Notes: generated from the sequence alone by a model not told the origin. A stretch of 58,738 bases of DNA from Ferruginibacter sp. (GCA_025352525.1 JANXTG010000216.1:1-58738), one strand, 5' to 3'; counted from the first letter of the stretch, positions 17,239-27,379 are shown. Translations and numbers: made by a program.

Positions 17239-20200
17239 TTATACCTGAACGGTTTGTTTTACGTTTCCTGTTCTTTTTAATACACCCCAACCTTGTAATT
17301 CTCCCTTAAGCGCTTTGCTAAAGGACTTAAATAAAATATAATACATTAACTGCCTGTAAATTAATTGTTGAGGAAACAGCCATAATAATTTTCTGTAATT
17401 TTCTTTTTGTCTTTTCCCTTCTGTTCCCTGTGTATGTTTTAATGCCGAGTTTTCAAAATTATAAGCAATAGCTGCACCTGCCATATCCACCAGTGTAAAA
17501 ATAACATAATACAATGCAATATGACCAAGGCTTGCAGGAATAATGCCAAGCGCTGCTGCTATGAGACTTAAAACCAGAATAATATCTGCCAAAGGCGCAA
17601 GAAAAGGCAAAATCATCTGGAAGATGAGTATATGAGGTAGGGCTATCATACCAAAATTTTTATATTTTGGGTTCAGGAAAGCCTCTTTGTGTTTCCAAAA
17701 ACTTTGCATAATACCAAAGCTCCACCTAAACCTTTGTTTTAAAAACTGGCTAAAAGTTTCGGGTGCTTCTGTGTAAGAAATAGCCTGCCTGCAATTGCGT
17801 ATACGGTAACCCTTTTTGTGCATGCGCATAGTAAGGTCGCAGTCTTCTGCCAATGTATCGGATGTGAAACCTCCCGCTCCTATAACTGCCGTTTTTTTAA
17901 AAGCACCTATAGCACCTGGCACTACTGTTATACAATTTAAGTAATCAAAAGCTGAGCGATCAAAGTTTTGAGAAGTGGTGTATTCAATACTTTGCCACCT
18001 GGTAATCATGTTTATTTCGTTGCCTACTTTTACATTACCTGCAACTGCGCCTACAGGCCTTTCGCCTTGGGCACTGTAAAACTTTTTCATTAACTGTGAT
18101 ACTGCATCCTGTTTTAGCTGCGTATCTGCGTCTATACAAACTACATAATCATTAACAGCTAAATTAATTCCATAATTTAAAGCAGTTGCTTTACCACCGT
18201 TGGTTTTTGTTACAACCTGTACATTTGGTACAGCGGCAAAAAAATCGCTTACTTTTTTATAAGTAGCATCTTTACTGCCATCATCTACAAAAACAATTTG
18301 TAGGTTTGGATAATCCTGTTGTAAAAGACTTTCCACTGTTCTTACTGCATTTATTTCTTCATTATATGCGGGTACAATAATGCTTACACCTGGCTGCTCA
18401 TGGCTAACAGGTAAAAAAGCTTCTTTTCTTTTTTGTTTAAACGCAAGCACTGCCATTATAACTATGCGACTCATAGACAAAGCTATACCTACAAGGAAAA
18501 GTGCGAAAATAAAATGCGTTCCCCAATATAATACCATGCTAAAAAAATAATCGAACCGAAGTTTTAAGTTTTGTGGTACAGCAGGCATAACATCATTTTT
18601 TGTTTTACCCATTAATGCTGCCACGGTTGTAAAGTCACAATTTTTATCTTTAAAATATTTAATAATTCTTGGTAAAGCATCAATGGTGGCTTGTCTGGTA
18701 TCGCCACCGGCATCGTGCAGTAAAATAATATTGCCCTTTCCATCTTCTGCAAGCCTAATAATTCTGTTAAAGATGGTATCTGCATTTACATGATAAACAT
18801 CCCAATCCTGTGGATCTATACTTTCACCTACAGTAATGTAATTATCTTTTTTACTTCGGGCTATGGGTTCTATTTCCTCAAATGTCTGTGGCTGACTATC
18901 GGCATTGTAAGGGGCTCTAAATAAAATAGTACTTCTGCCGGTAATGGCTTCTATAAGCAATCTGGTAGATTTCATTTCGAGATCTGCCCGCTGCACACTC
19001 ATTTTCGCTATGTTGCTGTGCGTAAAAGTATGGTTACCAATTTCGTACCCATTTTTGTAAATTCTTTGCAGTATGGGAATATTGTTGGCTACATTAATAC
19101 CAACCACAAAAAAGGTGGCCGGCACTTTTTCTTTTTCCAGAATATCCAGGATTTTAGGTGTCCATTCAGGGCTTGGTCCGTCATCAAAAGTGAGAATAAT
19201 TTTATGTTTTGGGCCTATCTCAGTTGTATCTTCCCCAAACTTTTCATACACATAACCTGATGGAAGCTGCACAAAAGTTTGTTCTGTTATTAACTGCTCA
19301 ACGTTGTCGATTTCTAATTTCACCAAACCCGGTTGTGGTGTATATAAAATTCTCAATAACTCACCTTCGCCTACCGGTGTAGGTTTTTGATTCACATCAA
19401 AAGGCAATTTTAACAGCGTATTATAATCAAAAGGTTTTACGGCCAGAGAAGAGTTGTTCAGCGATCTTCCATAAAAATCCCATAACCTGCGGTCCTCTTT
19501 GCCCAATACCCATAACGCTGTACCTGCGGTGCCATATTCATCGGCAAAGCGCATAATGTTATATGCTGTAACAGCACCCGTAAACCATACAACATGTTGC
19601 ACAATTTTGCCCTTGTCCTCCTTAGAATATTCGTAATGAAGGTTAAAATTATCATTATCAAAGTCTACGGTGGCGTTGGAAAGTTTAGCAATATCTAATG
19701 CCTGAGAATAAGTGAGGGCATCAGGTTCTATGGGCTTTCCTTCATCATCTTTAAGAACTTTTCCATTATTATCTACACTCCAGTCACGACCATAACCTGC
19801 AACGCCCAAAATTATTTTTTTATTGTCTATTTTTTTAGCTGCGTCATCTAAAACTTCTTCAATCCATTTTTGTGCAGATATGGGACCGGGACCGCTTTGG
19901 GCATCGCTGTACTGGTCGTAAGCCATTAAAATAATATGATCGTTGTATTTATTTAATTCTACAAAATCATAATCTTGGTTCATGGGAACTACATCTTGTG
20001 TTACCATTAAGCCTTTGGCATGAAACACTTCGTATAATCTTTTTTGAAAAGCGGTTAGCGGCGCATTAGAAGTTTCGTTTATTTCTTCAAAATCAATATT
20101 TATACCCTGCAGGTCGTATTTTAATAATGTATCTCTAAGATTATCTATAAATTTATTTCTTTTAACGCTGTCATTAAGCATTACATGTAGCAATGCACCA

Positions 20201-20769
20201 TCAAAATCTCCAATTGGGGCTTTGGAAGAATTGTAATTGCTGAAAATGGGTAAAATTTTCAGGTTATTTTTCTTCATAATTGCCAGACCTGCCGAATCAA
20301 TGCGTGTTTCTATTTGACCGTTGTCTTTTAAACTAATAAAAAACCATTGCGGGAAAATGGTATTTAGCTTGGAGGCATTAGCTTCTAAATCGCTGACAGA
20401 GGCTGCGTGATTCCATGCCGGGTCGTAAAAAGCTGCCCTTATGTATTCATTTTGCTCTGCGGGTTTTTTTCCTTTTGCTTTATTAATAGAATCCTCTCTG
20501 TCTTTAGATTCTAAGAATGTTTTAAACCCTTTGCCTTTAAACTTTTGCGACATTGAAAGTTTAAGTGCCTTTGAAGATTCCTTGTCGTCTTTAAAGTATC
20601 CGTTATTTGTTTTAATTATTGTAAGTGCGGGGGAAGTACCCTGCACCACTGCGACTATTACCACACTAATTAAAAATATGGCAATAACAAGAATTATTCT
20701 TGTAGTCCATTTAATACTGTTCCACCTAAAAGCGCTGCTTGTTTGAAAGATTTGGTTTTCTTGCGACAT
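17239..20769 (-). CDS. Tripartite GH18 / polysaccharide deacetylase / GT2 membrane protein
   Basis: This 1176-residue protein joins three carbohydrate-active domains. After a membrane helix (25-44) comes a GH18-like barrel (about 105-435) with 'GINIDFEEI', where E228 is the expected acid. A NodB deacetylase domain (about 520-720) has D529-D530 in 'LTFDDGPSP', H580 and H584 in 'GNHTFTH', 'FRAPYN' and 'LLHDAGG'. After further helices (about 742-778) a processive GT2 domain carries 'FVDDGSKD', 'CIDADTQ', 'AEDCD' and the QxxRW motif 'QRFRW' (1012-1016). C-terminal helices follow. The GT2 resembles NodC/hyaluronan/PgaC synthases. The inferred role is synthesis of a beta-linked N-acetylglucosamine-type polymer at the inner membrane, with deacetylation and hydrolysis on the outer face. 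It has no close neighbours in an operon. Confidence 0.92.
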   Translation of the reverse strand: MSQENQIFQTSSAFRWNSIKWTTRIILVIAIFLISVVIVAVVQGTSPALTIIKTNNGYFKDDKESSKALKLSMSQKFKGKGFKTFLESKDREDSINKAKGKKPAEQNEYIRAAFYDPAWNHAASVSDLEANASKLNTIFPQWFFISLKDNGQIETRIDSAGLAIMKKNNLKILPIFSNYNSSKAPIGDFDGALLHVMLNDSVKRNKFIDNLRDTLLKYDLQGINIDFEEINETSNAPLTAFQKRLYEVFHAKGLMVTQDVVPMNQDYDFVELNKYNDHIILMAYDQYSDAQSGPGPISAQKWIEEVLDDAAKKIDNKKIILGVAGYGRDWSVDNNGKVLKDDEGKPIEPDALTYSQALDIAKLSNATVDFDNDNFNLHYEYSKEDKGKIVQHVVWFTGAVTAYNIMRFADEYGTAGTALWVLGKEDRRLWDFYGRSLNNSSLAVKPFDYNTLLKLPFDVNQKPTPVGEGELLRILYTPQPGLVKLEIDNVEQLITEQTFVQLPSGYVYEKFGEDTTEIGPKHKIILTFDDGPSPEWTPKILDILEKEKVPATFFVVGINVANNIPILQRIYKNGYEIGNHTFTHSNIAKMSVQRADLEMKSTRLLIEAITGRSTILFRAPYNADSQPQTFEEIEPIARSKKDNYITVGESIDPQDWDVYHVNADTIFNRIIRLAEDGKGNIILLHDAGGDTRQATIDALPRIIKYFKDKNCDFTTVAALMGKTKNDVMPAVPQNLKLRFDYFFSMVLYWGTHFIFALFLVGIALSMSRIVIMAVLAFKQKRKEAFLPVSHEQPGVSIIVPAYNEEINAVRTVESLLQQDYPNLQIVFVDDGSKDATYKKVSDFFAAVPNVQVVTKTNGGKATALNYGINLAVNDYVVCIDADTQLKQDAVSQLMKKFYSAQGERPVGAVAGNVKVGNEINMITRWQSIEYTTSQNFDRSAFDYLNCITVVPGAIGAFKKTAVIGAGGFTSDTLAEDCDLTMRMHKKGYRIRNCRQAISYTEAPETFSQFLKQRFRWSFGIMQSFWKHKEAFLNPKYKNFGMIALPHILIFQMILPFLAPLADIILVLSLIAAALGIIPASLGHIALYYVIFTLVDMAGAAIAYNFENSALKHTQGTEGKRQKENYRKLLWLFPQQLIYRQLMYYILFKSFSKALKGELQGWGVLKRTGNVKQTVQV

Positions 20770-20870
20770 GTATAATTTTAGCTGTTGTAAAGTTGCTTAA
20801 ACTATCAGCTAAATAGTTCAGTTCAAAATAAGTTTAATGATAAATTTGTATAAATTCTTTATCAGATAGG

Positions 20871-20878
20871 CAAAAATA
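20871..20878 (-). promoter_or_regulatory. Putative promoter -7 element for the GH18-deacetylase-GT2 gene
   Basis: The minus strand reads TATTTTTG, an exact TAnnTTTG match, about 100 bases upstream of the ATG and downstream of the terminator at 20971-20999. Confidence 0.35.
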
Positions 20879-20970
20879 TTGTTTTGCACCCGTATGCGTA
20901 AACATATATTTTAAAAATAAAAGTTAATCAAAAAGAAAATATAACATCCAATTTTAGGAATTATCAGTAC

Positions 20971-20999
20971 AAAAAGAAGCCCCCGTAGAAACGGGAGCT
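20971..20999 (-). terminator. Intrinsic terminator downstream of prfA
   Basis: On the minus strand AGCTCCCGT, loop TTCT and ACGGGGGCT form a 9-bp stem with one wobble pair, followed by TCTTTTTG. It lies about 180 bases beyond the prfA stop codon. Confidence 0.7.
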
Positions 21000-21180
21000 G
21001 TTTACCAAAACTAACTGCTTATGAGAAATTTAAATTGATCGTTGTTATATTATAAACTGTGCAAATGAGGTGCCAAAAAATAAAACTTGTTTGTTAAATA
21101 ATTGTGAACACTCTTTTACAATTTGTAAATGTTTAAAGTATAAATTTAAGGATGCAAAAAAACCTTCGGTGATTAAGATA

Positions 21181-22245
21181 TTACCTATGTGCAGTAAGCT
21201 TTTCAGCATTTTCGGCAAACTGCAATGCCTCTATAAATTCGCCCACTTCTCCGTTTAAAACAGCATCCAAATTATAAACCGTCATACCAATTCTATGATC
21301 TGTAACTCTACCCTGTGGAAAATTATAGGTTCTTATTTTTGCGCTTCTGTCCCCTGTACTAACCAAACTTTTGCGCATGTGGGAAATTGCTTCCTCAGCC
21401 TTTCTAACTTCCTCATCGTAGAGTCTTGTACGCAACATTTCCATTGCCCTAAGTTTGTTTCCAAGCTGCGATCTATCTGTCTGGCACATAACTACAATGC
21501 CTGTTGGTTTGTGCGTAAGAAAAACTTTTGTTTCTACCTTATTTACATTTTGACCACCGGCACCACCACTGCGGGCAGTCTCCATTTTTACATCACTTTC
21601 CTTCAATTCAAAATCTATTTCTTCAGCCTCAGGCATTACTGCAATTGTTACTGCACTTGTATGCACACGACCACTTCCTTCCGTATCGGGCACACGCTGC
21701 ACCCGGTGCACGCCGCTTTCAAATTTCAGTAAGCCATACACATCATCGCCGGTAACTTCTACCTGCACCTCTTTGTAACCACCTACTGTTCCTTCACTTT
21801 CACTAAGCAAGGTGGCTTTCCATCCTTTCTTTTCAAAATATTTAAGGTACATACGCAACAAATCACCACTAAATAGGGAAGCTTCATCACCACCGGTACC
21901 GGCACGTATTTCCAGAATAGCATTTTTTTCATCGTAAGGATCTTTGGGAATAAGCATATTGCGCAACCCTTTTTCCTGTGTTTCTTTCAGCTCTTCCAAA
22001 ACAGGTATTTCCATCTTTGCCATATCCCTCATTTCAACATCATCGCTGTTAAGCACTTCTTTGTTAAACTCAATATCATCAAGCGTTTTAATGTAGGCAT
22101 TGCGTGCATTAATGATCTTTTCCAGGCTACGGTATTCTTTACTTAGTGCCACATACCGTTTATTGTCGCCCACTACTTCGGGGTTGGTAAGCGCCACACT
22201 TAAATCATCAAACTTTGCTTTTATGGCATTTAACTTTTCTAACAT
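21181..22245 (-). CDS. prfA: Peptide chain release factor 1
   Basis: RF1 recognises UAA and UAG stop codons and triggers peptide release. The 354-residue length is typical. The catalytic GGQ lies in '[16 protein letters not shown]', preceded by '[16 protein letters not shown]' and '[20 protein letters not shown]'. The C-terminal part has '[21 protein letters not shown]'. The HRVQRVPxTE and GGQNVNK blocks place it in the RF1/RF2 family, and the full N-terminal domain excludes the short ArfB/YaeJ-type hydrolases. RF1 is favoured over RF2 by the '[12 protein letters not shown]' ending and by the absence of an RF2-type programmed frameshift. Confidence 0.96.
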   Translation of the reverse strand: MLEKLNAIKAKFDDLSVALTNPEVVGDNKRYVALSKEYRSLEKIINARNAYIKTLDDIEFNKEVLNSDDVEMRDMAKMEIPVLEELKETQEKGLRNMLIPKDPYDEKNAILEIRAGTGGDEASLFSGDLLRMYLKYFEKKGWKATLLSESEGTVGGYKEVQVEVTGDDVYGLLKFESGVHRVQRVPDTEGSGRVHTSAVTIAVMPEAEEIDFELKESDVKMETARSGGAGGQNVNKVETKVFLTHKPTGIVVMCQTDRSQLGNKLRAMEMLRTRLYDEEVRKAEEAISHMRKSLVSTGDRSAKIRTYNFPQGRVTDHRIGMTVYNLDAVLNGEVGEFIEALQFAENAEKLTAHR

Positions 22246-22400
22246 GAGAAAGTATTTAGTATAGAGTAATTAGTTTTGATATGGGTGCATTGCACAATCA
22301 AATTTTGAATTGAATAAAATTCTTTGTGCAACTTTACATAATTGCGATTTAGCGATTGTACTAATATTGCGGCTGCGAAATTACGTTTTATCATTTTACC

Positions 22401-23558
22401 ATGTTATACAGAAAATTAAAAGGTAGTAATATTTTTGACGGTTATACTTTAAGGGGTGAAAACAAAGTGCTTATTATAGAAGAGTCCGGTATTGTTGAAG
22501 CTATTGTTGATGAAAAAGATGCAGGGGAAGGGATTACGGATTTTGATGGAATATTATGCCCGGGTTTTATAAATGCCCATTGCCATATTGAGCTCAGTCA
22601 TTTAAAAGGCAAAATACCCCAACATACAGGGTTAGTAAATTTTGTGCAGAGTGTAATGCAGGAACGTACAGCAGGCGCTGAAGAAAAGCACAACGCTATT
22701 GAAGATGCTACACGAGAACTTTACGACAGCGGAACCGTTGCTGTAGGCGATATCTGCAATACAACAGATTCCATTTCTATAAAACAAAACGGCAATATGC
22801 ACTGGCATAACTTTATAGAAGTTAGTGGCTTTGTACCTGCAGGTGCGCAAAAAAGATTTGATGAGGCTAGCAAAATAATGAATGCTTTTATAACAGCATT
22901 AAAAGCCCCGGAAAATACTATTGCATTGGTGCCACATGCCCCATACAGTGTATCTGCCACATTGTTTGGTTTGCTTAACAATGCCTCTGCAAACAAAACC
23001 ATTAGCATACACAACCAGGAGTGCGCAGCAGAAAATGAATTGTATATGAGCAAAAGCGGTGGATTTTTAGAACTCTATAACAATTTTGGTATTGACATCA
23101 GTTCGTTTTTGCCAACAGGCAAGAGATCTTTAGAAAGCTGGCTGCCTTATTTTACACTGCAGCAAAAGATAATACTGGTGCACAATACGTTTACCAAAAA
23201 AGAAGACATACTTTTTGCTGCAAACATTACCCGCAACGATCAGCTTTTTTACTGCCTTTGCCCCAACGCCAATTTATACATTGAAAATACGCTGCCCGAT
23301 GTAGAAATGATGCTGCAACAAAACTGCAACCTTGTGGTGGGTACTGACAGCTATGGCAGTAACAAACAGCTAAATGTTTTTGAAGAAGTAAAAACCATTA
23401 ACAAAAAATTTCCAACAATTGCTCTTGCTACGGCGTTAAAATGGGCTACAATAAACGGGGCCAAGGCTTTAGGTATTGAAAAGATTGCGGGCAGTTTTGA
23501 GACCGGCAAAAAACCCGGTGTAGTGTTACTGGGAGAAGTTGCGAAACGGGTTGTGTGA
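22401..23558 (+). CDS. Amidohydrolase-family metal-dependent deaminase/hydrolase
   Basis: This 385-residue amidohydrolase belongs to the ATZ/TRZ-SAH deaminase-like group. The metal and substrate residues are visible: H60 and H62 in '[13 protein letters not shown]', H204 and E207 in '[10 protein letters not shown]', H261 in 'LVHNTFT' and D316 in 'VVGTDSYGS'. The '[18 protein letters not shown]' opening and '[12 protein letters not shown]' are typical of aminofutalosine deaminase and S-adenosylhomocysteine deaminase-like members. A role in futalosine-route menaquinone synthesis is possible, but no other pathway gene is present, so the substrate stays open. It is divergently oriented from prfA. 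Confidence 0.85.
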   Translation: MLYRKLKGSNIFDGYTLRGENKVLIIEESGIVEAIVDEKDAGEGITDFDGILCPGFINAHCHIELSHLKGKIPQHTGLVNFVQSVMQERTAGAEEKHNAIEDATRELYDSGTVAVGDICNTTDSISIKQNGNMHWHNFIEVSGFVPAGAQKRFDEASKIMNAFITALKAPENTIALVPHAPYSVSATLFGLLNNASANKTISIHNQECAAENELYMSKSGGFLELYNNFGIDISSFLPTGKRSLESWLPYFTLQQKIILVHNTFTKKEDILFAANITRNDQLFYCLCPNANLYIENTLPDVEMMLQQNCNLVVGTDSYGSNKQLNVFEEVKTINKKFPTIALATALKWATINGAKALGIEKIAGSFETGKKPGVVLLGEVAKRVV

Positions 23559-23644
23559 GTTATTTACCGGATTACTATACATTAAACAGGGCTTGGGGAT
23601 TTAATAGGCAAAGTATGGCGTATCTAAGGCTTTACAACGGACCA

Positions 23645-23688
23645 AGTTCCCTATAACTTCCCTATAAGTTCCCTATAGATTCTGTATA
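23645..23688. repeat. Four-copy 11-bp tandem repeat
   Basis: Three near-identical units of [AG/AC]TTCCCTATA (23645-23655, 23656-23666, 23667-23677) and one degenerate unit (GATTCTGTATA, 23678-23688) lie head to tail. The last unit runs into a promoter-like TAACTTTG. The region is non-coding. Confidence 0.8.
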
Positions 23689-23694
23689 ACTTTG
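23687..23694 (+). promoter_or_regulatory. Putative promoter -7 element TAACTTTG
   Basis: An exact TAnnTTTG match lies at the end of the tandem repeat, 143 bases before the GT39 gene start at 23837. If used, the transcript would have a leader of about 135 bases. Confidence 0.3.
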
Positions 23695-23836
23695 ACAATG
23701 ATTATAAATTTAATATCAAAACAGGTTTCATTAAAACAATTCCTTCATTTAAAGCATTTGCAAAGTCTATATTTGGTAAAACGCAGAAACTGTTATAACA
23801 ACCTTTTGTTGGCAGGAAATTTACCGGACCTAGAGC

Positions 23837-25360
23837 ATGACAAGAAAGACTATTATTTTACTTGGATTTATTCTACTAAAATTCTTGCTGCAATCCATTT
23901 TAATAAGTTCTGACTACGACTTACAAAGAGACGAATATTTGCACCTTGACCAAGCCCATCATTTGGCCTGGGGTTTTCAGTCTGTACCACCTTTCACTTC
24001 CTGGATTTCCTATATTATCTACCTACTCGGTAATACTATTTTTTGGATTAAATTTTTCCCCGCATTATTTGGAGCATTGACAATTTTTATTGTTTGGAAA
24101 GCTATTGAAGCATTAAATGGAAATCTATTTGCTTTAATTTTAGGAGCAACCTGTGTTTTATTTTCCTCTCTTTTAAGGTTAAACACATTATACCAGCCAA
24201 ACTCTTTTGATGTGTTAAGTTGGACAACTTTTTATTATGTAGTAATCAGGTATTTTAAAACAGAAAATACAAAATGGCTTTTTGTTGGTGCTGTTGTTTT
24301 TGCTTTTGGCTTTCTAAATAAGTACAATATTGTATTCCTTTTAATTGGACTTTTACCCTCTATTCTGTTCACTGAGCAACGTAAAACATTTGCCAAAAAA
24401 GAATTTTACTTTTCGCTTATTATTGGACTTCTCCTTATTTTACCCAATCTTATTTGGCAATACAAAAATAACTTTCCGGTTATACATCATTTAAAAGAAT
24501 TGGCAAATACTCAGTTGGTTAATGTAGAAAGAATAAACTTTATAAAATCTCAATTATTTTTCTTTATCGGGTCCATCTTTGTAATCTTATCAGCCTTATT
24601 TGCCTTAATATTTTATCTGCCTTTTAAAAAGTTCAAGACATTTTTCTTGGTAATATTTTTTACGTTATTTGTTTTTATTTATTTTAAAGCAAAAGATTAT
24701 TATGCAATCGGACTTTACCCAATTTATATTTCTTTTGGTTCTGTTTTTATTGCCGAAAAAGTAAAACAGGGTTGGAGAAAATATCTGCAACCGGTTTTTA
24801 TTGCCATCCCCATTTTATTTTTTGCTCTTATGTACAACATATTTTTTCCAAACAAAAGCCCTGAATATATAATAGCCCACAAACAATCTTATCAAAAACT
24901 TGGCTTACTTCGTTGGGAAGACGGTAAAGACCATTCAATACCACAAGACTACGCTGATATGTTAGGTTGGAAAGAATTAGCAATTAAAGTTGACAGTATT
25001 TATTTAAAATTACCAAGCAGGGAAAAGACACTTATTCTTTGTGATAATTATGGACAGGCAGGAGCCATAAATTATTACACGCAGCAAAACATAAAGGCCG
25101 TTTCTTTTAATGCTGATTATATAGATTGGTTTGATTTAACTAAAAAGTATGAAAACTTACTGCGGATAAAAGAAATAAAAAATACAGATAATGAACTTAA
25201 AGAAACATCGCCTTTTTTTCAATTTTCATTTGTAGGAGGTTCTATAACAAACAAATATTCAAGAGAATTCGGAACTACAATATTTGTTTTTGTAGGTTCA
25301 ACAATTGACATCAATAAAAGAATTGAAGCTGAGATTTTAGAGAAGAAAAAATACTGGTGA
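23837..25360 (+). CDS. GT39-family (ArnT/PMT-like) membrane glycosyltransferase
   Basis: This 507-residue membrane protein has about nine to eleven helices in its first 350 residues and a soluble C-terminal domain. The first extracytoplasmic loop contains 'SSDYDLQRDEYLHLDQA', with the aspartate and RDE acidic motif of GT-C/GT39 glycosyltransferases such as ArnT and protein mannosyltransferases. These take a sugar from a polyprenyl-phosphate donor. The ATG at 23837 puts a hydrophobic helix at the N-terminus as expected. The acceptor is unknown (lipid A, protein or another glycan). It stands alone between an amidohydrolase gene and a convergent two-component pair. Confidence 0.85.
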   Translation: MTRKTIILLGFILLKFLLQSILISSDYDLQRDEYLHLDQAHHLAWGFQSVPPFTSWISYIIYLLGNTIFWIKFFPALFGALTIFIVWKAIEALNGNLFALILGATCVLFSSLLRLNTLYQPNSFDVLSWTTFYYVVIRYFKTENTKWLFVGAVVFAFGFLNKYNIVFLLIGLLPSILFTEQRKTFAKKEFYFSLIIGLLLILPNLIWQYKNNFPVIHHLKELANTQLVNVERINFIKSQLFFFIGSIFVILSALFALIFYLPFKKFKTFFLVIFFTLFVFIYFKAKDYYAIGLYPIYISFGSVFIAEKVKQGWRKYLQPVFIAIPILFFALMYNIFFPNKSPEYIIAHKQSYQKLGLLRWEDGKDHSIPQDYADMLGWKELAIKVDSIYLKLPSREKTLILCDNYGQAGAINYYTQQNIKAVSFNADYIDWFDLTKKYENLLRIKEIKNTDNELKETSPFFQFSFVGGSITNKYSREFGTTIFVFVGSTIDINKRIEAEILEKKKYW

Positions 25361-25515
25361 CCGGTTTTTTTCCGATTAATTGATTATGAAGGAACAAGAT
25401 TATAGTTATGCAAATATCAATCTTTTCGCAATATTGAGAAAAGCAAAGCAGATTTATAAAACTGTTTTTACAGACGGGAGGTTGAGTTGCTTTCAACAAT
25501 TAAAACAGCTTTTTA

Positions 25516-26565
25516 TTATTCTTTTTTTGCAGGCAGTGTAAAGCCAAAGCTGGTGCCAACATCAACTTTGCTGCGTACATGAATTGTTTGTTGGTGCGCT
25601 TCTACAATGTGTTTGCAAATGGCGAGGCCAAGCCCGCTGCCACCTGCTTTGCGGCTACGTGCAAGATCGGTTCTGTAAAAACGTTCAAATATTCTGGAGA
25701 GGTGTTCTTCAGCAATTCCATAACCATTATCGCTTATTTCTATCAACACGTTATTGCCATCAACGTTGTAAAAACTGGCTTCTATTATACCGTTTTCTTT
25801 TCCGTATTTTATACCGTTTTCTGAAAAATTTAAAAATACCTGTCTTATCTTTTCTTTATCTGCAAATACGGTTAAAGGAAATTCGCAGCCTTTTTTTATA
25901 CCGAAAACTATATTTTTTTCTGCAGCCTGCAGTTGCAGCGAATCGAAAACTTCTTTTATAAGATCCTGCACAATAAAAGGTTGGTGGTTTAACTTCATTT
26001 CACCAATTTCCAGGCTTGAAATTTCATCCAGATCATCGAGCAGATTTACCAGCCTGTCAATGTTTCGGGATGCACTTGCCAAAAACTTTTCGTTTACTTC
26101 ATTGTTGTGTAATGCACCATTTAGCAATGTGTGTACATACCCCTGTATGGCAAAAATTGGTGTCTTTAATTCGTGGCTGAGGTTCTGCAAAAACTCCTTT
26201 CTAAAAGTTTCGTTTTGCTGAAGGGTTTCTATTTCTTTTTTTCGCTGTTCTGCCCACGCCTCCACATCTTCCCTTACTTCATCAATACCTTTTTGAGGTA
26301 AAATATTTTTATAATAAAACTCTTCTCTTTTGGTGGCTTTTGTTTGATAAATGAGTTTATATATCAATTTTATTTTTCGGTAAATAAATGTTTGCAGTGT
26401 AAATAAAATTAACCAGTAACTGCCTGCAAAAATGATGATAAACGATAAAGGAGCCACCCACCAAAGCGGTTCAAAAATTAAAATAGCAATGCTTATGGGT
26501 ATGGATAATATAGCTGCTGTGAGAAGCGATAATTGTTGTGGAGATAGATGTCTTGTAGAAGGCAT
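25516..26565 (-). CDS. Sensor histidine kinase, PhoR-like
   Basis: This 349-residue kinase has two N-terminal membrane helices (about 13-31 and 36-60), with almost no periplasmic domain between them, and a linker coiled coil (about 95-122). The HisKA domain has H131 in 'NLSHELKTPIFAIQGYVHTL'. The HATPase domain has the N-box 'FSENGIKYG', G1 'ISDNGYGI' and G2 'GGSGLGLAI'. The minimal sensor loop suggests it reads a membrane or partner-protein signal. It lies 139 bases after the response regulator gene on the same strand. The arrangement and kinase type match PhoR, but the stimulus cannot be read from sequence. Confidence 0.94.
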   Translation of the reverse strand: MPSTRHLSPQQLSLLTAAILSIPISIAILIFEPLWWVAPLSFIIIFAGSYWLILFTLQTFIYRKIKLIYKLIYQTKATKREEFYYKNILPQKGIDEVREDVEAWAEQRKKEIETLQQNETFRKEFLQNLSHELKTPIFAIQGYVHTLLNGALHNNEVNEKFLASASRNIDRLVNLLDDLDEISSLEIGEMKLNHQPFIVQDLIKEVFDSLQLQAAEKNIVFGIKKGCEFPLTVFADKEKIRQVFLNFSENGIKYGKENGIIEASFYNVDGNNVLIEISDNGYGIAEEHLSRIFERFYRTDLARSRKAGGSGLGLAICKHIVEAHQQTIHVRSKVDVGTSFGFTLPAKKE

Positions 26566-26569
26566 GGGT

Positions 26570-26615
26570 TAGATGTTAGACACAAGATGTTAGGTGTAAG
26601 ACAATAGCCACAAGA
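26570..26615. repeat. Purine-rich AGACACAAGA-type intergenic tract
   Basis: The gap between the kinase and response regulator genes is filled by words such as TTAGACACAAGATG, TTAGGTGTAAGAC and CACAAGATATG. This is the same wording seen at 11883-11952 and 52586-52640. Confidence 0.55.
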
Positions 26616-26704
26616 TATGAAAAGGAATTGGTAAGGAGTTTTAGGTTGAAAGTTATTAAGTGGCGATCTCAGTTCAAGGTCTGTGATCAGTCGTCTGTTG
26701 ACAA

Positions 26705-27379
26705 TTATATCTCAAATTTATACCCCACACCTTTTACAGTTGAAATACAATCAACACCCAACTTTTGCCGTATTTTTCTAATGTGCACATCAATCGTTCT
26801 GTCGCCCACAATAACATCTGTACCCCATATTCTATTTAGTATTTCATTTCTCAAAAAAACCTTTCCGGGTTTTGATGCGAGCAGCGCTACCAGCTCGAAC
26901 TCTTTTCTTGCAAGTACAATTTCGGTTTCCCCAAAAGAAACCAAATACTTTTCTCTGTCTATTACAAAATTGCCCACTCTTATTGTACTGGTTCCTTCAT
27001 TTGCTATCCTTCTAAAAAGAGCATTTACTTTACTTGTAAGTATTTTAGGGCTTACAGGTTTGGTTATGTAATCGTCTGCACCGGTTTCTAGCCCTTTAAT
27101 TTCGGAATTCTCATCAGCCATTGCTGTTAAAAAAATAATTAGTGTTGGGTTAAATATTGGCTGAGACCGGAGTATGTTGCAAACTTCAATACCATTTTTG
27201 CCGGGCATCATTACATCAAGAATAATAAGATCAGGCATGTGCTGCTTTGCTTTCTCTAAAGCCTCATTCCCATTTTTGGCGGTAACTATTTCATATCCTT
27301 CGGCTTCAAGATTAAAAGATAAAATTTCAAGAATATCCGGCTCATCGTCGGCAATAAGAATTTTTTTTACTGTGCTCAT
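26705..27379 (-). CDS. OmpR/PhoB-family response regulator
   Basis: This 224-residue regulator has a receiver domain with D11-D12 in 'IADDEPDILEIL', the phosphoacceptor D55 in 'LIILDVMMPGKNG', T85 and K107 in 'DDYITKP'. A winged-helix DNA-binding domain follows with 'VLARKEFELVALLASKPGKV' and the recognition region 'VGDRTIDVHIRKIRQKLG'. All residues needed for phosphorylation are present. Together with the kinase gene downstream it forms a PhoB/PhoR-like two-component system. The target regulon is unknown. Confidence 0.95.
   Translation of the reverse strand: MSTVKKILIADDEPDILEILSFNLEAEGYEIVTAKNGNEALEKAKQHMPDLIILDVMMPGKNGIEVCNILRSQPIFNPTLIIFLTAMADENSEIKGLETGADDYITKPVSPKILTSKVNALFRRIANEGTSTIRVGNFVIDREKYLVSFGETEIVLARKEFELVALLASKPGKVFLRNEILNRIWGTDVIVGDRTIDVHIRKIRQKLGVDCISTVKGVGYKFEI

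Larger units (their letters stand above)
20770..21180. other. Intergenic region between prfA and the GH18-deacetylase-GT2 gene
   Basis: These 411 bases hold a terminator (20971-20999, minus) about 180 bases after the prfA stop and a promoter core (20871-20878, minus) for the downstream gene. Between 21000 and 21180 the sequence is AT-rich. No convincing small gene was seen, although the long untranslated stretch before the terminator could encode a small RNA. Confidence 0.5.

Noticed and set aside
21295-21755. Open frames on the plus strand within prfA
   Set aside because: They are antisense shadows of release factor 1, rich in Cys, His and Phe without any motif.
23645-23688. Tandem repeat as a CRISPR array
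   Set aside because: Units are 11 bases with no spacers and no cas gene is present. The same applies to 56181-56225.
23698-23913. Small open frame (about 72 codons) after the TAACTTTG element
   Set aside because: It overlaps the start of the GT39 gene in another frame, shows no recognisable features and has the composition of shifted or non-coding sequence.
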